Source: JBNKEI01 sp050288705 (GTDB taxonomy: Bacteria > Myxococcota > Myxococcia > Myxococcales > UBA5297). Taken from it: a stretch of 64,000 nt of DNA. The stretch lies in the NCBI GenBank assembly GCA_050288705.1, contig JBNKEI010000191.1, positions 1 to 64,000 on the forward strand. Reading direction: 5' to 3'. The position numbers and the translations under genes are program-made. The notes beneath the pieces were generated by a model. It saw only the letters and a program-made list of their open reading frames with translations. It was not told where the DNA came from and searched no databases. Shown here piece after piece: positions 25,679 through 34,635 of this stretch; within the stretch, counting starts at the first letter, position 1, and every line of letters starts with the position of its first letter.

Positions 25679-26638
25679 ATGACTAAAATTGTTATATTAG
25701 ATGGACACGCGGTAAACCCTGGCGATCTTTCCTGGGAAAGCATACAAGATTTGGGGGAATTAGAGGTATACGATCGCACGCCTGCCACACAAGTCGTAAA
25801 TAGAGCCCAAGGCGCTAAGGCAATTTACACTAACAAGGTACTTCTAACCAAAGAAGTTCTTGTTCGGCTCTCCGAACTCAAGTTTATTGGAGTATTGGCG
25901 ACCGGTTATAATGTGGTTGATACGCAAGTCGCCCGAGACTTAGGAATCTGCGTGACCAATATTCCCGATTATAGCACGCAATCAGTCGCGCAAATGGTTT
26001 TTGCGCTGCTGTTAGAGTTGTGTAATCGCGTAGGTGATCATCATCAGGCAGTAAAACAAGGTCAATGGAGCAGCTCCAAAGATTTTTGCTTTTGGAATTA
26101 TCCTCTCATAGAGATTAGTGGTAAAACATTTGGGGTTATAGGACTGGGAAGTATAGGAAAAGCAACTGCAAAAATTGCTCAGGCCTTCGGGATGAAAGTT
26201 ATTGCCTGTACGCCGCGACCTGATCGAAGCATGGAAGCAGAAGGCATTAGATTCGTTCAGTTGGAAGAATTATTAATTAACGCAGATGTAGTGAGCTTGC
26301 ATTGCCCGCTTACGGAGATGACTCGGGGTATGATTCATAAAGAAAATCTGGAATTAATGAAACCGACTGCTTTTCTTATAAATACCGCTCGAGGTCCTAT
26401 TGTTGTGGAAAAAGACCTTGCTGAGTCGCTTAATAGCAAAAAAATCGCCGGGGCGGCTGTGGACGTATTAAGTAGTGAGCCGCCCGAGTTTAACAATCCT
26501 TTGTTTGAGGCGCGTAATTGTATTATAACTCCGCATATTGCTTGGGCGCCACAAGAAACTCGTAAGCGATTGATAGAAATAGCGGCGCTCAATTTAAAAC
26601 ATTTTTTGGCTGGTAGGCCGATTAATGTGGTAAAATAA
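25679..26638 (+). CDS. D-2-hydroxyacid dehydrogenase (glycerate/hydroxypyruvate type)
   Basis: NAD(P)-dependent D-isomer-specific dehydrogenase of 319 residues. The ATG at 25679 follows GGGAG; a GTG at 25664 is the less likely alternative. The Rossmann signature GVIGLGSIGKATAKIAQAFG is clear, followed by TPRPDRSM. Catalytic residues are seen as the Arg in INTARGPIV, the Glu in DVLSSEPP and the His in ITPHIAWAP. Resemblance is closest to glycerate dehydrogenase/hydroxypyruvate reductase, with the N-terminal ATGYNVVD string typical for that group. The substrate is not certain. It is convergent with the Ser-rich gene downstream. Confidence 0.87.
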   Translation: MTKIVILDGHAVNPGDLSWESIQDLGELEVYDRTPATQVVNRAQGAKAIYTNKVLLTKEVLVRLSELKFIGVLATGYNVVDTQVARDLGICVTNIPDYSTQSVAQMVFALLLELCNRVGDHHQAVKQGQWSSSKDFCFWNYPLIEISGKTFGVIGLGSIGKATAKIAQAFGMKVIACTPRPDRSMEAEGIRFVQLEELLINADVVSLHCPLTEMTRGMIHKENLELMKPTAFLINTARGPIVVEKDLAESLNSKKIAGAAVDVLSSEPPEFNNPLFEARNCIITPHIAWAPQETRKRLIEIAALNLKHFLAGRPINVVK

Positions 26639-26655
26639 CTCGCAATTTCTTCTGT

Positions 26656-27246
26656 TTAAAAACCAAATATACGGCGAAAAGCGGCTTCTTGGTCTATTTT
26701 TTTTCCAATATAGGTTGGCTTTTGATCGTTGGCAGAAAATAACTGGTATTCTTCCAGCGTAATTTCGTTATTTTCGAATGCTAATGAGAGTTCCTCTTGT
26801 CTCAATTCATAATTATCGAGCGCTCTTCTGTACTCTCGCCAATCAGTATATTTATGCATGCCGGCAACAATTTCAGAATCAGTGCGCGAAGGTAAGTGAG
26901 GTAGGTCTAAAAATGAGCCCGAACGTGATCGGGAAACGGGTATCATAGTTCCGCTAGTGATCTTTTTTCCTGAAGAACTACGCTGGGACTGATACTTCTC
27001 AAATATACTTTGATGCGACGAGCTTGCTTTGATTGCTTTAGTTGGTTGGTGAGCGGATAGGCGGCTAGCTGCATCTCTCGATCCATAGCCAGATGGGAGG
27101 TGAAGTCGGCGGTGGGATGGTTGATTCTTAAGTGTATTAGCAGGTAGAGAAACGTTTTCCTGTCGAGAAGACGCTGAACTAGTCGGCTTTGATTTAGCTT
27201 GGTTATTGGTTCGTTGAGAGCGGGTGCTATATGATAACGGGTTCAA
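26656..27246 (-). CDS. Ser-rich protein of unknown function, translationally coupled to addB
   Basis: Unrecognised protein of about 196 residues. The start proposed is a TTG at 27244-27246 that overlaps the addB TGA stop (TTGA), with GGAAAGGAATC about ten bases upstream. No ATG with a ribosome site is available nearby. The first two thirds are Ser, Arg, Gln, Pro and Lys rich with no hydrophobic segment, hence probably disordered. The last about 70 residues are acidic and helical (REYRRALDNYELRQEELSLA, NNEITLEEYQLF) and end in FRRIFGF. A disordered Ser-rich N-terminus ahead of a compact C-terminus is common in type III effectors. This one lies near the kinase gene, but no function is assigned. 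Confidence 0.6.
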   Translation of the reverse strand: MNPLSYSTRSQRTNNQAKSKPTSSASSRQENVSLPANTLKNQPSHRRLHLPSGYGSRDAASRLSAHQPTKAIKASSSHQSIFEKYQSQRSSSGKKITSGTMIPVSRSRSGSFLDLPHLPSRTDSEIVAGMHKYTDWREYRRALDNYELRQEELSLAFENNEITLEEYQLFSANDQKPTYIGKKIDQEAAFRRIFGF

Positions 27247-30200
27247 TGAGATGATTCCTTTCCCGGCAAAATAAACGCCGATGATATACGGCAAATCGCT
27301 CCATATCCACACTGATCGCAGTTCAATGGTCTTATGGGATAAAAGCCTTGGCGAATGTCTTGCGCTATTTCCCAAATAGCTTTTCCCAGAGTGGGGGTTT
27401 CCGGCCGTTCTCGAGCAGCTTCCCAAGCGCGGGGGCCTACTGCTAAAGCATCTTGAGGATCGAGTCCTAGGGACAACAGAATTTGCGACAAACGAATGGG
27501 CTGAGCATCTCTTAAGCTTATCCAGGCGCCGTCAACTGGTAGTTTCCAAGCGGCATGGAGAGCAGCCGCATAAATAGCTAACTGGAATTCCGATTTTAGA
27601 AATTTTTCTTTTAACCTTTTTTGCAGGCCATCAGCTCGCGATAATTTGTAATCAATTGCTACTGCTAGATGGGGACCGCAATCAATGCGATCGGCTCGCC
27701 CGCTAACACAAAGGGGAGTGCCTCCTTCCGGCCCATCTACTAATAGAAAAGGCAGAGGTTCTTTTCCCAGAGTAGCTTCTAATAGCTGAGGGCGTACTCT
27801 TTCAAAGTGGGGAGAAAGAGCTTCTTTTTCTACTACTCGGGCGAGTAATCGCCGCGCATCTTCCAGTGCTAAGTTCCATAATGCTGGATGCCCTACTGGG
27901 TGTTCTTTTTCCAAAGAAGTTGCAGCCAAGTGTAGTTGCTCTTGTAAAAGAGAAAACTCTTCTTCGCTGGCCAAAAGCGGCAAGCGTTTGGTGGCAATAC
28001 GGTTTTGAAAAAAACCGTGTAAGGCTCGATGGACTAATTCCCCAAGCGTCGATGGATCGGGTTCATTGGTGGTCTCGCGCTCGATTTCGGGAGCAAGAAC
28101 TTGCGCTACAAATCCTTTGAACCGGCAAGTTCCCCACTCTGAAAGCTTTTTGGGTGAAAGAGGATGGCAAGAATCAAAAGCAAAGCGAGGCCCGAGAACA
28201 TCCATGGCGGTGCTCAGGTTTCCGCAATGGGGTCCAGGCGGACCGTTGGCGGAGGCAAAAAACTGGAAGCGCTCTTTTTCTGTGGCAATACGCTGCTCTA
28301 GTGAGCGGATTCGTCGCGGATCAGCGGCACGAAAAAATTCCCAGGTGGCCTGGGCATCGAAGCTGTTATCGGAAAGTGAAGCGCGGAACGCGGGATCAGC
28401 ATTTTTTTCCAGGGAAGTGCGGGCTAATAACTCTGATTGGTGGCGTGCTTCTTGGGCGCGGGGAATGAGGCTACGTGGTCGGCTTTCTTGGAGAGTGGCT
28501 CCGGGAATACGGCGAACTTCCTCAATGAAGCGCGATACTAGGTTTTGTCTTCCTTGGGCATCAGTACGAGACCAACAAAGAGTAACGCTTGACCGAGCGC
28601 TGCATAAAGCTAGGTGGAACAACAGAGATTCCTCTGCTTGGCGCTCGGAAAGCGGGCTTTGTCCGCCCATAGCCGGCATATCCAAAACCTGTCGTTTTAG
28701 AATCGAATTGAGAAGCGCCTGATCCTTTTCATCGAATACTGTAGGGCTTTCATTGAAAGAGGGAAATCGACCGTCAACCAAGCCGGCCACAAACAAATGG
28801 TCTACCTGAATTCCCACCAGATCGCGTACTTCCATTACTCGTACCGATTCCAACCAGTTTTCAGTAGGGGGCAGAAAATAATCACCAATCGCATTTGACA
28901 AACAAGAGGCAAAAGTCGCGGCATCTACTGCTTCGGTAACCCTGCCACTTAAAGCAAAAGAGCGTACTAGGCTTTCAATGACCTCGATTACTTGCTGGAC
29001 TCCTCGCTGGGGTGCCAGAGCTGCTTTGGCTTCCGATGTCTTTTCTAGGGAAGTTGGTGGGGGAGCAATAATTCCTAAACGGGCAAATGCAGTGAGCAAT
29101 CCTTGTGCATGCATGGAAACCGGAGCTGGTCCGGAAGGCAATTGCTCAATGGCGTTCTCAATTGATTCCAAGGCTGCCAAAGCCAGGCTAGAAATTTCCG
29201 GCGAATCGCGGCCCACTCGTGGCAAAAGGGCACGGCGATAAGCGCCAACGACCGGATTCTTAGGCGGTTTCCTAGGTTCGCCGGTCGGTTTTGCTTGTTC
29301 TTGGATGTCCGGGGTGTCTCGGTTGCAGCTTAGATTGGTCTCGCGCAGAGCGCGAATAATTTTGGCAGCGCTAGTGGCAAATTCCCGCGGATAGCCGCTC
29401 GAAAGCAACGCTTGGAGGGTAGAAAACGGCAAATAATCGGTCTTTAGGGTGGCCAACAACGGCGCCAACTGGGCAATAGGAGTGCGCGAAAGAGGAGGTC
29501 CACGCCGAATCTGCGCTGGAACTCCGTAGTATTGCAGGGCTTGGAAAATGCTATCTGCTTCTCCATCTAAATGGCGAGTAGCCACCGCTAGTGAACGGGG
29601 AGAAACTCCCGAGGCGATATAATCGCGAATGCGGCGGGCGATTTCCTTTGCTTCTTCTTGGCTGGTGGCAACGCTAAGAATTACTCCTGCGGGATTTTCC
29701 CAGGGCTTTTCCTGAGATTTAGAAACCGGAAGAGATGGACGAAAAAGCGCATTGGCCAGTTTAGTAGGTAAAGAAGATTCCGTTCCATATTTCTTTGGAA
29801 ATACTTCCAGTGACCGCAGGCAGGAAGCATGTTGGTAAATTCTTTCCCATGCTGAATGGACATAAGCCATCAACTCTGGTCGATCAAACTCGTAAGGAAG
29901 ATGAATATGAACTACTTGATCTGTTCCTTCTCGATCGAAACGACGGGCTAAAGCAAATACCAATTCTAATCGAAAAGGCGGCCAATCGTAAATGTCTTCA
30001 AAAATAATTCCTTGAGCATAGGCCAATAATGGCGGCAATGGTTGGCGTGGGTCTGAAACTCGGGAAATAGCCAATTCGCAAACCCGATGAGAATCGGCTA
30101 ACTTTCGGCGAATTAGCGCCTGTTCATATGCTGCATATAGTCGTGCTAATGCCTGCACTCGAGCAATGCGCTCGGCCGGAAAACCTGCTGCCGCTTTTTG

Positions 30201-30506
30201 CAAGTCTCGGGGAGATAAGCGATTGCTTTTAAAAAGAGAAAGGGCTTGCTGCGCAGTTTGCTGAAATCCAAGCCGGTGGCGTACTAAAGCAAAAGGACCA
30301 AGATCCGTCTCGTTGATGCACCGGGAAAAGATGGTTCTTTTTTCTAAGAGCTGCATAGCTGCAATTGGTGAAAGCAAATCCACCAACTGAGTAAAAGTTA
30401 ACATTTCTCCTCCTAAAGCCACCGGAGAGGAATTTGTTTGCAAGTAGCTATGTAGTTCGTCGTATACGCGCTCTATGCTGGGGAATATTTTTAGGAAAGA
30501 CGCCAT
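27243..30506 (-). CDS. addB: AddB-like helicase/nuclease subunit with Fe-S cluster motif
   Basis: 1087-residue partner of AddA in double-strand-break resection. The N-terminal and central regions resemble an inactivated UvrD-like helicase. The C-terminus has a complete PD-(D/E)XK nuclease: GRADRID (about residues 143-149), AIDYK (157-161 after Cys 794, i.e. about 950-954) and EFQLAIYAAAL. Four Cys spaced as in AddB Fe-S proteins are present: one in WGTCRFKGF (about 794) and three in CDQCGYGAIC (about 1063, 1066 and 1072). The AddA-like protein at 19876 seems to have lost its own nuclease, so this subunit probably supplies cutting. The gene is separated from addA by kinase, barrel, dehydrogenase and Ser-rich genes. 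Confidence 0.85.
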   Translation of the reverse strand: MASFLKIFPSIERVYDELHSYLQTNSSPVALGGEMLTFTQLVDLLSPIAAMQLLEKRTIFSRCINETDLGPFALVRHRLGFQQTAQQALSLFKSNRLSPRDLQKAAAGFPAERIARVQALARLYAAYEQALIRRKLADSHRVCELAISRVSDPRQPLPPLLAYAQGIIFEDIYDWPPFRLELVFALARRFDREGTDQVVHIHLPYEFDRPELMAYVHSAWERIYQHASCLRSLEVFPKKYGTESSLPTKLANALFRPSLPVSKSQEKPWENPAGVILSVATSQEEAKEIARRIRDYIASGVSPRSLAVATRHLDGEADSIFQALQYYGVPAQIRRGPPLSRTPIAQLAPLLATLKTDYLPFSTLQALLSSGYPREFATSAAKIIRALRETNLSCNRDTPDIQEQAKPTGEPRKPPKNPVVGAYRRALLPRVGRDSPEISSLALAALESIENAIEQLPSGPAPVSMHAQGLLTAFARLGIIAPPPTSLEKTSEAKAALAPQRGVQQVIEVIESLVRSFALSGRVTEAVDAATFASCLSNAIGDYFLPPTENWLESVRVMEVRDLVGIQVDHLFVAGLVDGRFPSFNESPTVFDEKDQALLNSILKRQVLDMPAMGGQSPLSERQAEESLLFHLALCSARSSVTLCWSRTDAQGRQNLVSRFIEEVRRIPGATLQESRPRSLIPRAQEARHQSELLARTSLEKNADPAFRASLSDNSFDAQATWEFFRAADPRRIRSLEQRIATEKERFQFFASANGPPGPHCGNLSTAMDVLGPRFAFDSCHPLSPKKLSEWGTCRFKGFVAQVLAPEIERETTNEPDPSTLGELVHRALHGFFQNRIATKRLPLLASEEEFSLLQEQLHLAATSLEKEHPVGHPALWNLALEDARRLLARVVEKEALSPHFERVRPQLLEATLGKEPLPFLLVDGPEGGTPLCVSGRADRIDCGPHLAVAIDYKLSRADGLQKRLKEKFLKSEFQLAIYAAALHAAWKLPVDGAWISLRDAQPIRLSQILLSLGLDPQDALAVGPRAWEAARERPETPTLGKAIWEIAQDIRQGFYPIRPLNCDQCGYGAICRISSAFILPGKESSH

Positions 30507-30718
30507 ATTAAGATTGTCTTTCGTTCATCGATATTGGTAATTGTTGACCCAAGTGTATCGTGTAACGAAATTAGTAATTAGCCTATAATTTCTTCTTTGT
30601 CAATTTAGCTTTCCATTAATAGGGATTTTTTTATTTTAATTATTCAATTGTTCGTTCGTCTTATTGGAGTAAGCAGGGTAAGAGTTGAACCTTTGCTCAT
30701 CGTTGCCATTTTTCATTT

Positions 30719-31054
30719 ATGTTACTTCACAACTACGTTGGCCTTGTTGCCCAACTGATGGAGACCGGAGGTATCGTGGTCATGCTTCTGGGATCGCTTG
30801 CGGCGGCAGTGATCAGCGTGCGTCAACGAAGCCAGGGTACTTCTGCGATGTATCTTTCCTTTCGCCAATACCTTGGCCGGGCGATCCTACTTGGACTCGA
30901 GTTTCTAGTCGCTGCTGACATAATTCGAACGGTGAGCGAGGTTCCGACTCTCAATAGAGCAATAGTGCTGGCGGTTATTGTGCTGATTCGAACATTCCTA
31001 AGCTTTGCATTGGAAATCGAACTAGACGGCCGACTGCCATGGCGTAGGACATAA
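30719..31054 (+). CDS. DUF1622 family membrane protein
   Basis: Small (111-residue) inner-membrane protein of the DUF1622 family. It shows about three hydrophobic segments: GGIVVMLLGSLAAAVISV, AILLGLEFLVAADIIRTV and NRAIVLAVIVLIRTFLSFAL, ending in LEIELDGRLPWR. The strings LGLEFLVAADII and FLSFALEIELDGRLPW are typical of this family, for which no function is established. It is a single gene; the region between it and addB (30507-30718) is AT-rich and could hold divergent promoters, but no certain site is visible. It is convergent with the phosphorelay cluster. Confidence 0.82.
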   Translation: MLLHNYVGLVAQLMETGGIVVMLLGSLAAAVISVRQRSQGTSAMYLSFRQYLGRAILLGLEFLVAADIIRTVSEVPTLNRAIVLAVIVLIRTFLSFALEIELDGRLPWRRT

Positions 31055-31118
31055 CCCGCAAGCAATGCACTTAAGAATGTAATGGCGAGAATGTAGTGCG
31101 AGTTGACAAATATCAGCT

Positions 31119-32879
31119 CTAGTGTTTGGGTCTGACAATATCCCCAAGCTGCTTGGCAAGCCTAGCTGGCTCGACTGGTTTGGTGGCGAATACCTGAAAC
31201 CCTTCCTCAAGCGCGCGTACACGTTCCTTCTCGCCAACTAAAGCAGTAAGCGCTACTGCTGGAACGTTTCCTCCGTGTTCCGAAGGCAATGATCGTACTT
31301 TTCTAATAAGTTCGTAGCCGTCCTCTTCCGGGATGGCAATGTCACTTACCAAAATGTCGGGTTGGTATTGCTCGAATAGTTTAAGTGCCTCAGTGACCGA
31401 GCTGGCGTCATCAATTTCGGCATTATACTCTTCCAGCGCATTGCGAATTAGATCTCGAGCGTCCTGCTCATCATCCACTATCAGAATCTTCACGCCTGCG
31501 AGGTTAGTTTCTGGTTCTTCCCTTAGGTCTATGTATTGGAGGTTGCAAAGCTCCACTTTTCTGGTCTGGGTGAGCAAAGCTCGCTGTCGCCCCAATTCCT
31601 TTAGCCGGAGGGTTTTGCAATTGGTTGTTTTTTTCGAAACGGATGATCTAGATTCTGGATTAGCTTCAAGGGGTAAAACTATTCGGAAAACTGCTCCTTT
31701 GTTAATGCCAGGACTGGTAGCACTAATTTCTCCCCCGTGCAATTCCACTAACTGACGTACAATGGTCAGCCCTAAGCCAAGTCCTCCATATTTACGAGTC
31801 GCCGAGATATCTGCCTGTCGGAATCTTTCAAAAAGATGGGGTAAAAATTCAGGAGTTATCCCTAACCCGGTATCCTTGACCAAAATTTCTGCTTGGGCAC
31901 CGAAAAAATGTAACGAAATAGTAACCCGCCCCCCGCAAGGAGTGAATTTCACGGCATTGGAAAGCAGGTTGCACATTACTTGTTGTAGTCGAAAAGGGTC
32001 TCCATGGAAAATAACTCGCTCGGGGTTAATGTCGTGTTCGAGATTCACTTCCCTAGTATTGGCTAATGGCCTTATCGATTCTAATGAGGACTTGACTAGC
32101 GTAGCAAGGTCAACTTCCTGTATGTTTATTTGCATACGTCCGGCTATTATTCGCGACATGTCTAATAAATCGTCTATCAGGGATGCCTGAGTTCGGGCGT
32201 TCCGTTCAATAATATCCAATGCATGGTGTAAATACTCGGTGGAACGCTCTTTAATACGCAACAATTCCGCCCATCCCAAAACGGCATTTAAAGGAGTTCG
32301 TAATTCGTGACTCAACATGGCCAAGAATTCATCAGTGACCCGGCAAGCACGCTCTGCTTCTAACCGGGCGGTTTGTTCTCGGATTAGCAGTTCCTCCCGC
32401 TCTTTTTCTGCACGTTTACGTTCTACTAGGCACTCCCATTCTCTTAGAGCCAACTCTGATAAGCGCGGCATAAACGAAAAAGACGCTTCTGATTTGACAA
32501 CATAATCAATAGCGCCGCCCTTTATCGCTTCCACTGCTATTTTTTCATCCCCGTGGGCACTCATTACGATTATTGGAAAACATGCCTGGTCTTTTTCTGG
32601 AATTAAATCAACCCCTCGGCCATCAGGAAGAACCAGATCGGTAATCAGAAGCTGGGGCGAAAATTTGGCCAGTAAGTTGCGAGCCTTGGAGATGCTATCC
32701 GCTATCACCAGTCGAAACTGAGGACCGCTTTCGCTGAATGCGTGCTTTATTAAATCGGCGTGCGCTTCTTCGTCTTCCACCACGAGCACACATATTTGTT
32801 TATTATCAGGTTTACCCGCAGGCCCAGCATTCAGGTGCACTTTTTTCTCTATGTGCTTCGTCGATTCCATACTAACCAA
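31119..32879 (-). CDS. Hybrid histidine kinase with N- and C-terminal receiver domains
   Basis: Soluble signal-transduction protein of 586 residues arranged REC-coiled coil-HisKA-HATPase-REC. The first receiver is seen in VLVVEDEEAHADLI and LLITDLVLPDGRG. The phospho-His lies in MLSHELRTPLNAVLGWAEL. The ATPase domain has NLLSNAVKFTPCGG, KDTGLGITPEFLPHLFERF and GGLGLGLTIV. The last receiver has KILIVDDEQDARDLI and LVSDIAIPEEDG. There is no membrane segment, so it probably works as a phosphotransfer hub fed by the receiver and PAS-kinase genes upstream. Its start overlaps the upstream receiver gene by about 31 bases (22 if the ATG at 32870 is used), a sign of coupled translation. Confidence 0.92.
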   Translation of the reverse strand: MVSMESTKHIEKKVHLNAGPAGKPDNKQICVLVVEDEEAHADLIKHAFSESGPQFRLVIADSISKARNLLAKFSPQLLITDLVLPDGRGVDLIPEKDQACFPIIVMSAHGDEKIAVEAIKGGAIDYVVKSEASFSFMPRLSELALREWECLVERKRAEKEREELLIREQTARLEAERACRVTDEFLAMLSHELRTPLNAVLGWAELLRIKERSTEYLHHALDIIERNARTQASLIDDLLDMSRIIAGRMQINIQEVDLATLVKSSLESIRPLANTREVNLEHDINPERVIFHGDPFRLQQVMCNLLSNAVKFTPCGGRVTISLHFFGAQAEILVKDTGLGITPEFLPHLFERFRQADISATRKYGGLGLGLTIVRQLVELHGGEISATSPGINKGAVFRIVLPLEANPESRSSVSKKTTNCKTLRLKELGRQRALLTQTRKVELCNLQYIDLREEPETNLAGVKILIVDDEQDARDLIRNALEEYNAEIDDASSVTEALKLFEQYQPDILVSDIAIPEEDGYELIRKVRSLPSEHGGNVPAVALTALVGEKERVRALEEGFQVFATKPVEPARLAKQLGDIVRPKH

Positions 32880-33283
32880 TAAAAACCCAGATCGTCCATC
32901 AGTTCGTTGAACTTCCCAAAATCCACCGGTTTGACTACGTAGCTATTTGCGTGGTGTTTGTAGGCAGTCGCTAGATCTTTTTCTGCCTCGGAAGTAGTGA
33001 GTACTACTACCGGAATACTAGAGGTTTGTTCATTGCTTTTAAGTTGACTTAAAACTTCCAGCCCATCAACTTTGGGAATACGCAAATCGAGAAGAATGAG
33101 CACCGGCTTTTGCTTCCTTTCTTTTAGCGTCTCCGCAGAAAACAAATACTCCAGTGCCGCCTCGCCATCCATAAAATGTCGCACAGGATTGAAAACTCGG
33201 TGATCTTGTAAACCGCGAATAACTAATTCCGCATGGTCTAAGCTATCTTCAACTAAAACGATATCTGCTGATTCTTCTTTCAT
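32849..33283 (-). CDS. Single-domain response regulator (Rcp1-like)
   Basis: 144-residue stand-alone receiver domain. The acidic pocket is in IVLVEDSLDHAELV, the phosphoacceptor Asp in LILLDLRIPKVDG, and the conserved Thr/Lys in VVLTTSEAEKD and SYVVKPVDF. The insertion-rich shape (FMDGEAALEYLFS) is typical of Rcp1-like regulators that pair with PAS or phytochrome kinases. There is no DNA-binding output. It lies between a PAS histidine kinase (19 bases upstream) and a hybrid kinase (overlapping), so it is probably the phosphocarrier between them. Confidence 0.92.
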   Translation of the reverse strand: MKEESADIVLVEDSLDHAELVIRGLQDHRVFNPVRHFMDGEAALEYLFSAETLKERKQKPVLILLDLRIPKVDGLEVLSQLKSNEQTSSIPVVVLTTSEAEKDLATAYKHHANSYVVKPVDFGKFNELMDDLGFYWLVWNRRST

Positions 33284-33301
33284 GCCGGAACTCCTTCCGG
33301 G

Positions 33302-34429
33302 CTACTGGGGCATTCTTGCAGGGACAACAAAACAAAAACGAGAACCCTTGCCTATTCCTTCGGACTCGACCCAAATTCTACCGCCGTGAATTTCTACAGT
33401 TCGTTTGACAATTGCCAACCCAATTCCCGTGCCCTTGCTCTTTTGATCCAATTTATCGAATAGGCCGAATATTTTTTGGTGGTATTGCGGGGCGATACCT
33501 TGACCATTATCCGCGACAAAACAAATACTCTCTTCATTTTTTTTCCAACAACCTATATTGATTTTGGGTTGGGGTTGTCCCCCCATGAAATTAATAGCAT
33601 TATCAATAAGATTTTCCATTAATTGCACGTATTTTCGATAATCAACAAAGACTGAAGGTAACTCGGGCTCGATTTCGATAATGACATTGTTTCGCGCTAT
33701 AGTGCCGGCAAGCAAATCAAGTGCTTCTTCAACCACTTTCAAAAAAGGAAATTCTTCACGACTAATAGAATGCTGGCCAATTCTTCCAAGATCAAGTAAA
33801 TCATCAAGCATCTGTTTCATTTTGTCGGCAGCATTAGCAACACGCGTAATGTCGCTTTTTAGCTGCGATACATTGCCTTTTTCGGCGTCTCTTTCGGCTA
33901 ATCCTGCAAAACCTTTGATGGTGATTAGAGGACTTTTTAAATCGTGAGAAATGGTATAAGCGAATCTCTCTAATTCAGCATTTCTCTCTTCGAGTTGCTT
34001 AGCCATGGCTGCTCGCTCGATTTCGATCAGCTTACGATCGGTAATGTCTCGATTGCTCGCCCTGACCCCAATATAATTACCGTAATTGTCAAAAACCGGG
34101 CCACAAACGTGACCAAGCCAGCGCTTGGTTCCATCCAGCCGTGTAATCCCAAACTCAATTTCGGCATGTGATTTATGAGCATGTCCTAATAGTGATTCTT
34201 TTTGGTGTGCATCAAATAATTTGCGATCCTCGGCAACTATCATTTGAGTTAGGATTGCCGGATTATCAATGAGATCTGTAGAGGAATACCCGGTGATTGT
34301 TTCGCAAGAAGGAGAGGAGTAAAGAATTTGCCCATCGGGAGAGTACCATAGCTCCCAGTCGTAGGTATGATCGGCGATTACTTGGTAGAAATCCCTGGGA
34401 TTTTTTGATTTTTGCTCTAAGTAATCCAT
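33302..34429 (-). CDS. PAS-domain sensor histidine kinase
   Basis: Soluble sensor kinase of 375 residues. An N-terminal PAS/PAC domain (about residues 10-135) shows SSPSCETITGYSSTDLIDNP and GVRASNRDITDRK. A short coiled coil precedes HisKA with FAYTISHDLKSPLITIKGFA. The ATPase domain has LIDNAINFMGGQPQPKI, VADNGQGIAPQYHQKIFGLF and GTGIGLAIVKRTVEIHGGR. It resembles the cyanobacterial-type kinases that act with an Rcp1-like regulator, here encoded 19 bases downstream. The signal sensed is unknown; no haem- or flavin-binding residues are identified. The upstream 206 bases (34430-34635) contain no gene. Confidence 0.92.
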   Translation of the reverse strand: MDYLEQKSKNPRDFYQVIADHTYDWELWYSPDGQILYSSPSCETITGYSSTDLIDNPAILTQMIVAEDRKLFDAHQKESLLGHAHKSHAEIEFGITRLDGTKRWLGHVCGPVFDNYGNYIGVRASNRDITDRKLIEIERAAMAKQLEERNAELERFAYTISHDLKSPLITIKGFAGLAERDAEKGNVSQLKSDITRVANAADKMKQMLDDLLDLGRIGQHSISREEFPFLKVVEEALDLLAGTIARNNVIIEIEPELPSVFVDYRKYVQLMENLIDNAINFMGGQPQPKINIGCWKKNEESICFVADNGQGIAPQYHQKIFGLFDKLDQKSKGTGIGLAIVKRTVEIHGGRIWVESEGIGKGSRFCFVVPARMPQ

Positions 34430-34635
34430 TGCGATTACGCTCGCGTCTAGAATCGTTAACCGTCTCTACGCTCGTTACTGCCTACTAGGCATCCATGAAG
34501 AACAACATTCCTTCTTAAAAATGTGATCTCTGGGGAAACCCCGCAACCATTAAATTCCAGGTGTCTTTCCACCGGCTGGTTTTGCAATTGGCAAATAGTA
34601 TTTCGATTCAGGGAAGCATTTGCTTGGTAACTACG

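Noticed and set aside
28066..28722. Plus-strand open frame of 218 codons inside addB
   Set aside because: Antisense shadow of the AddB coding sequence; Trp/Arg-rich composition is an artefact.
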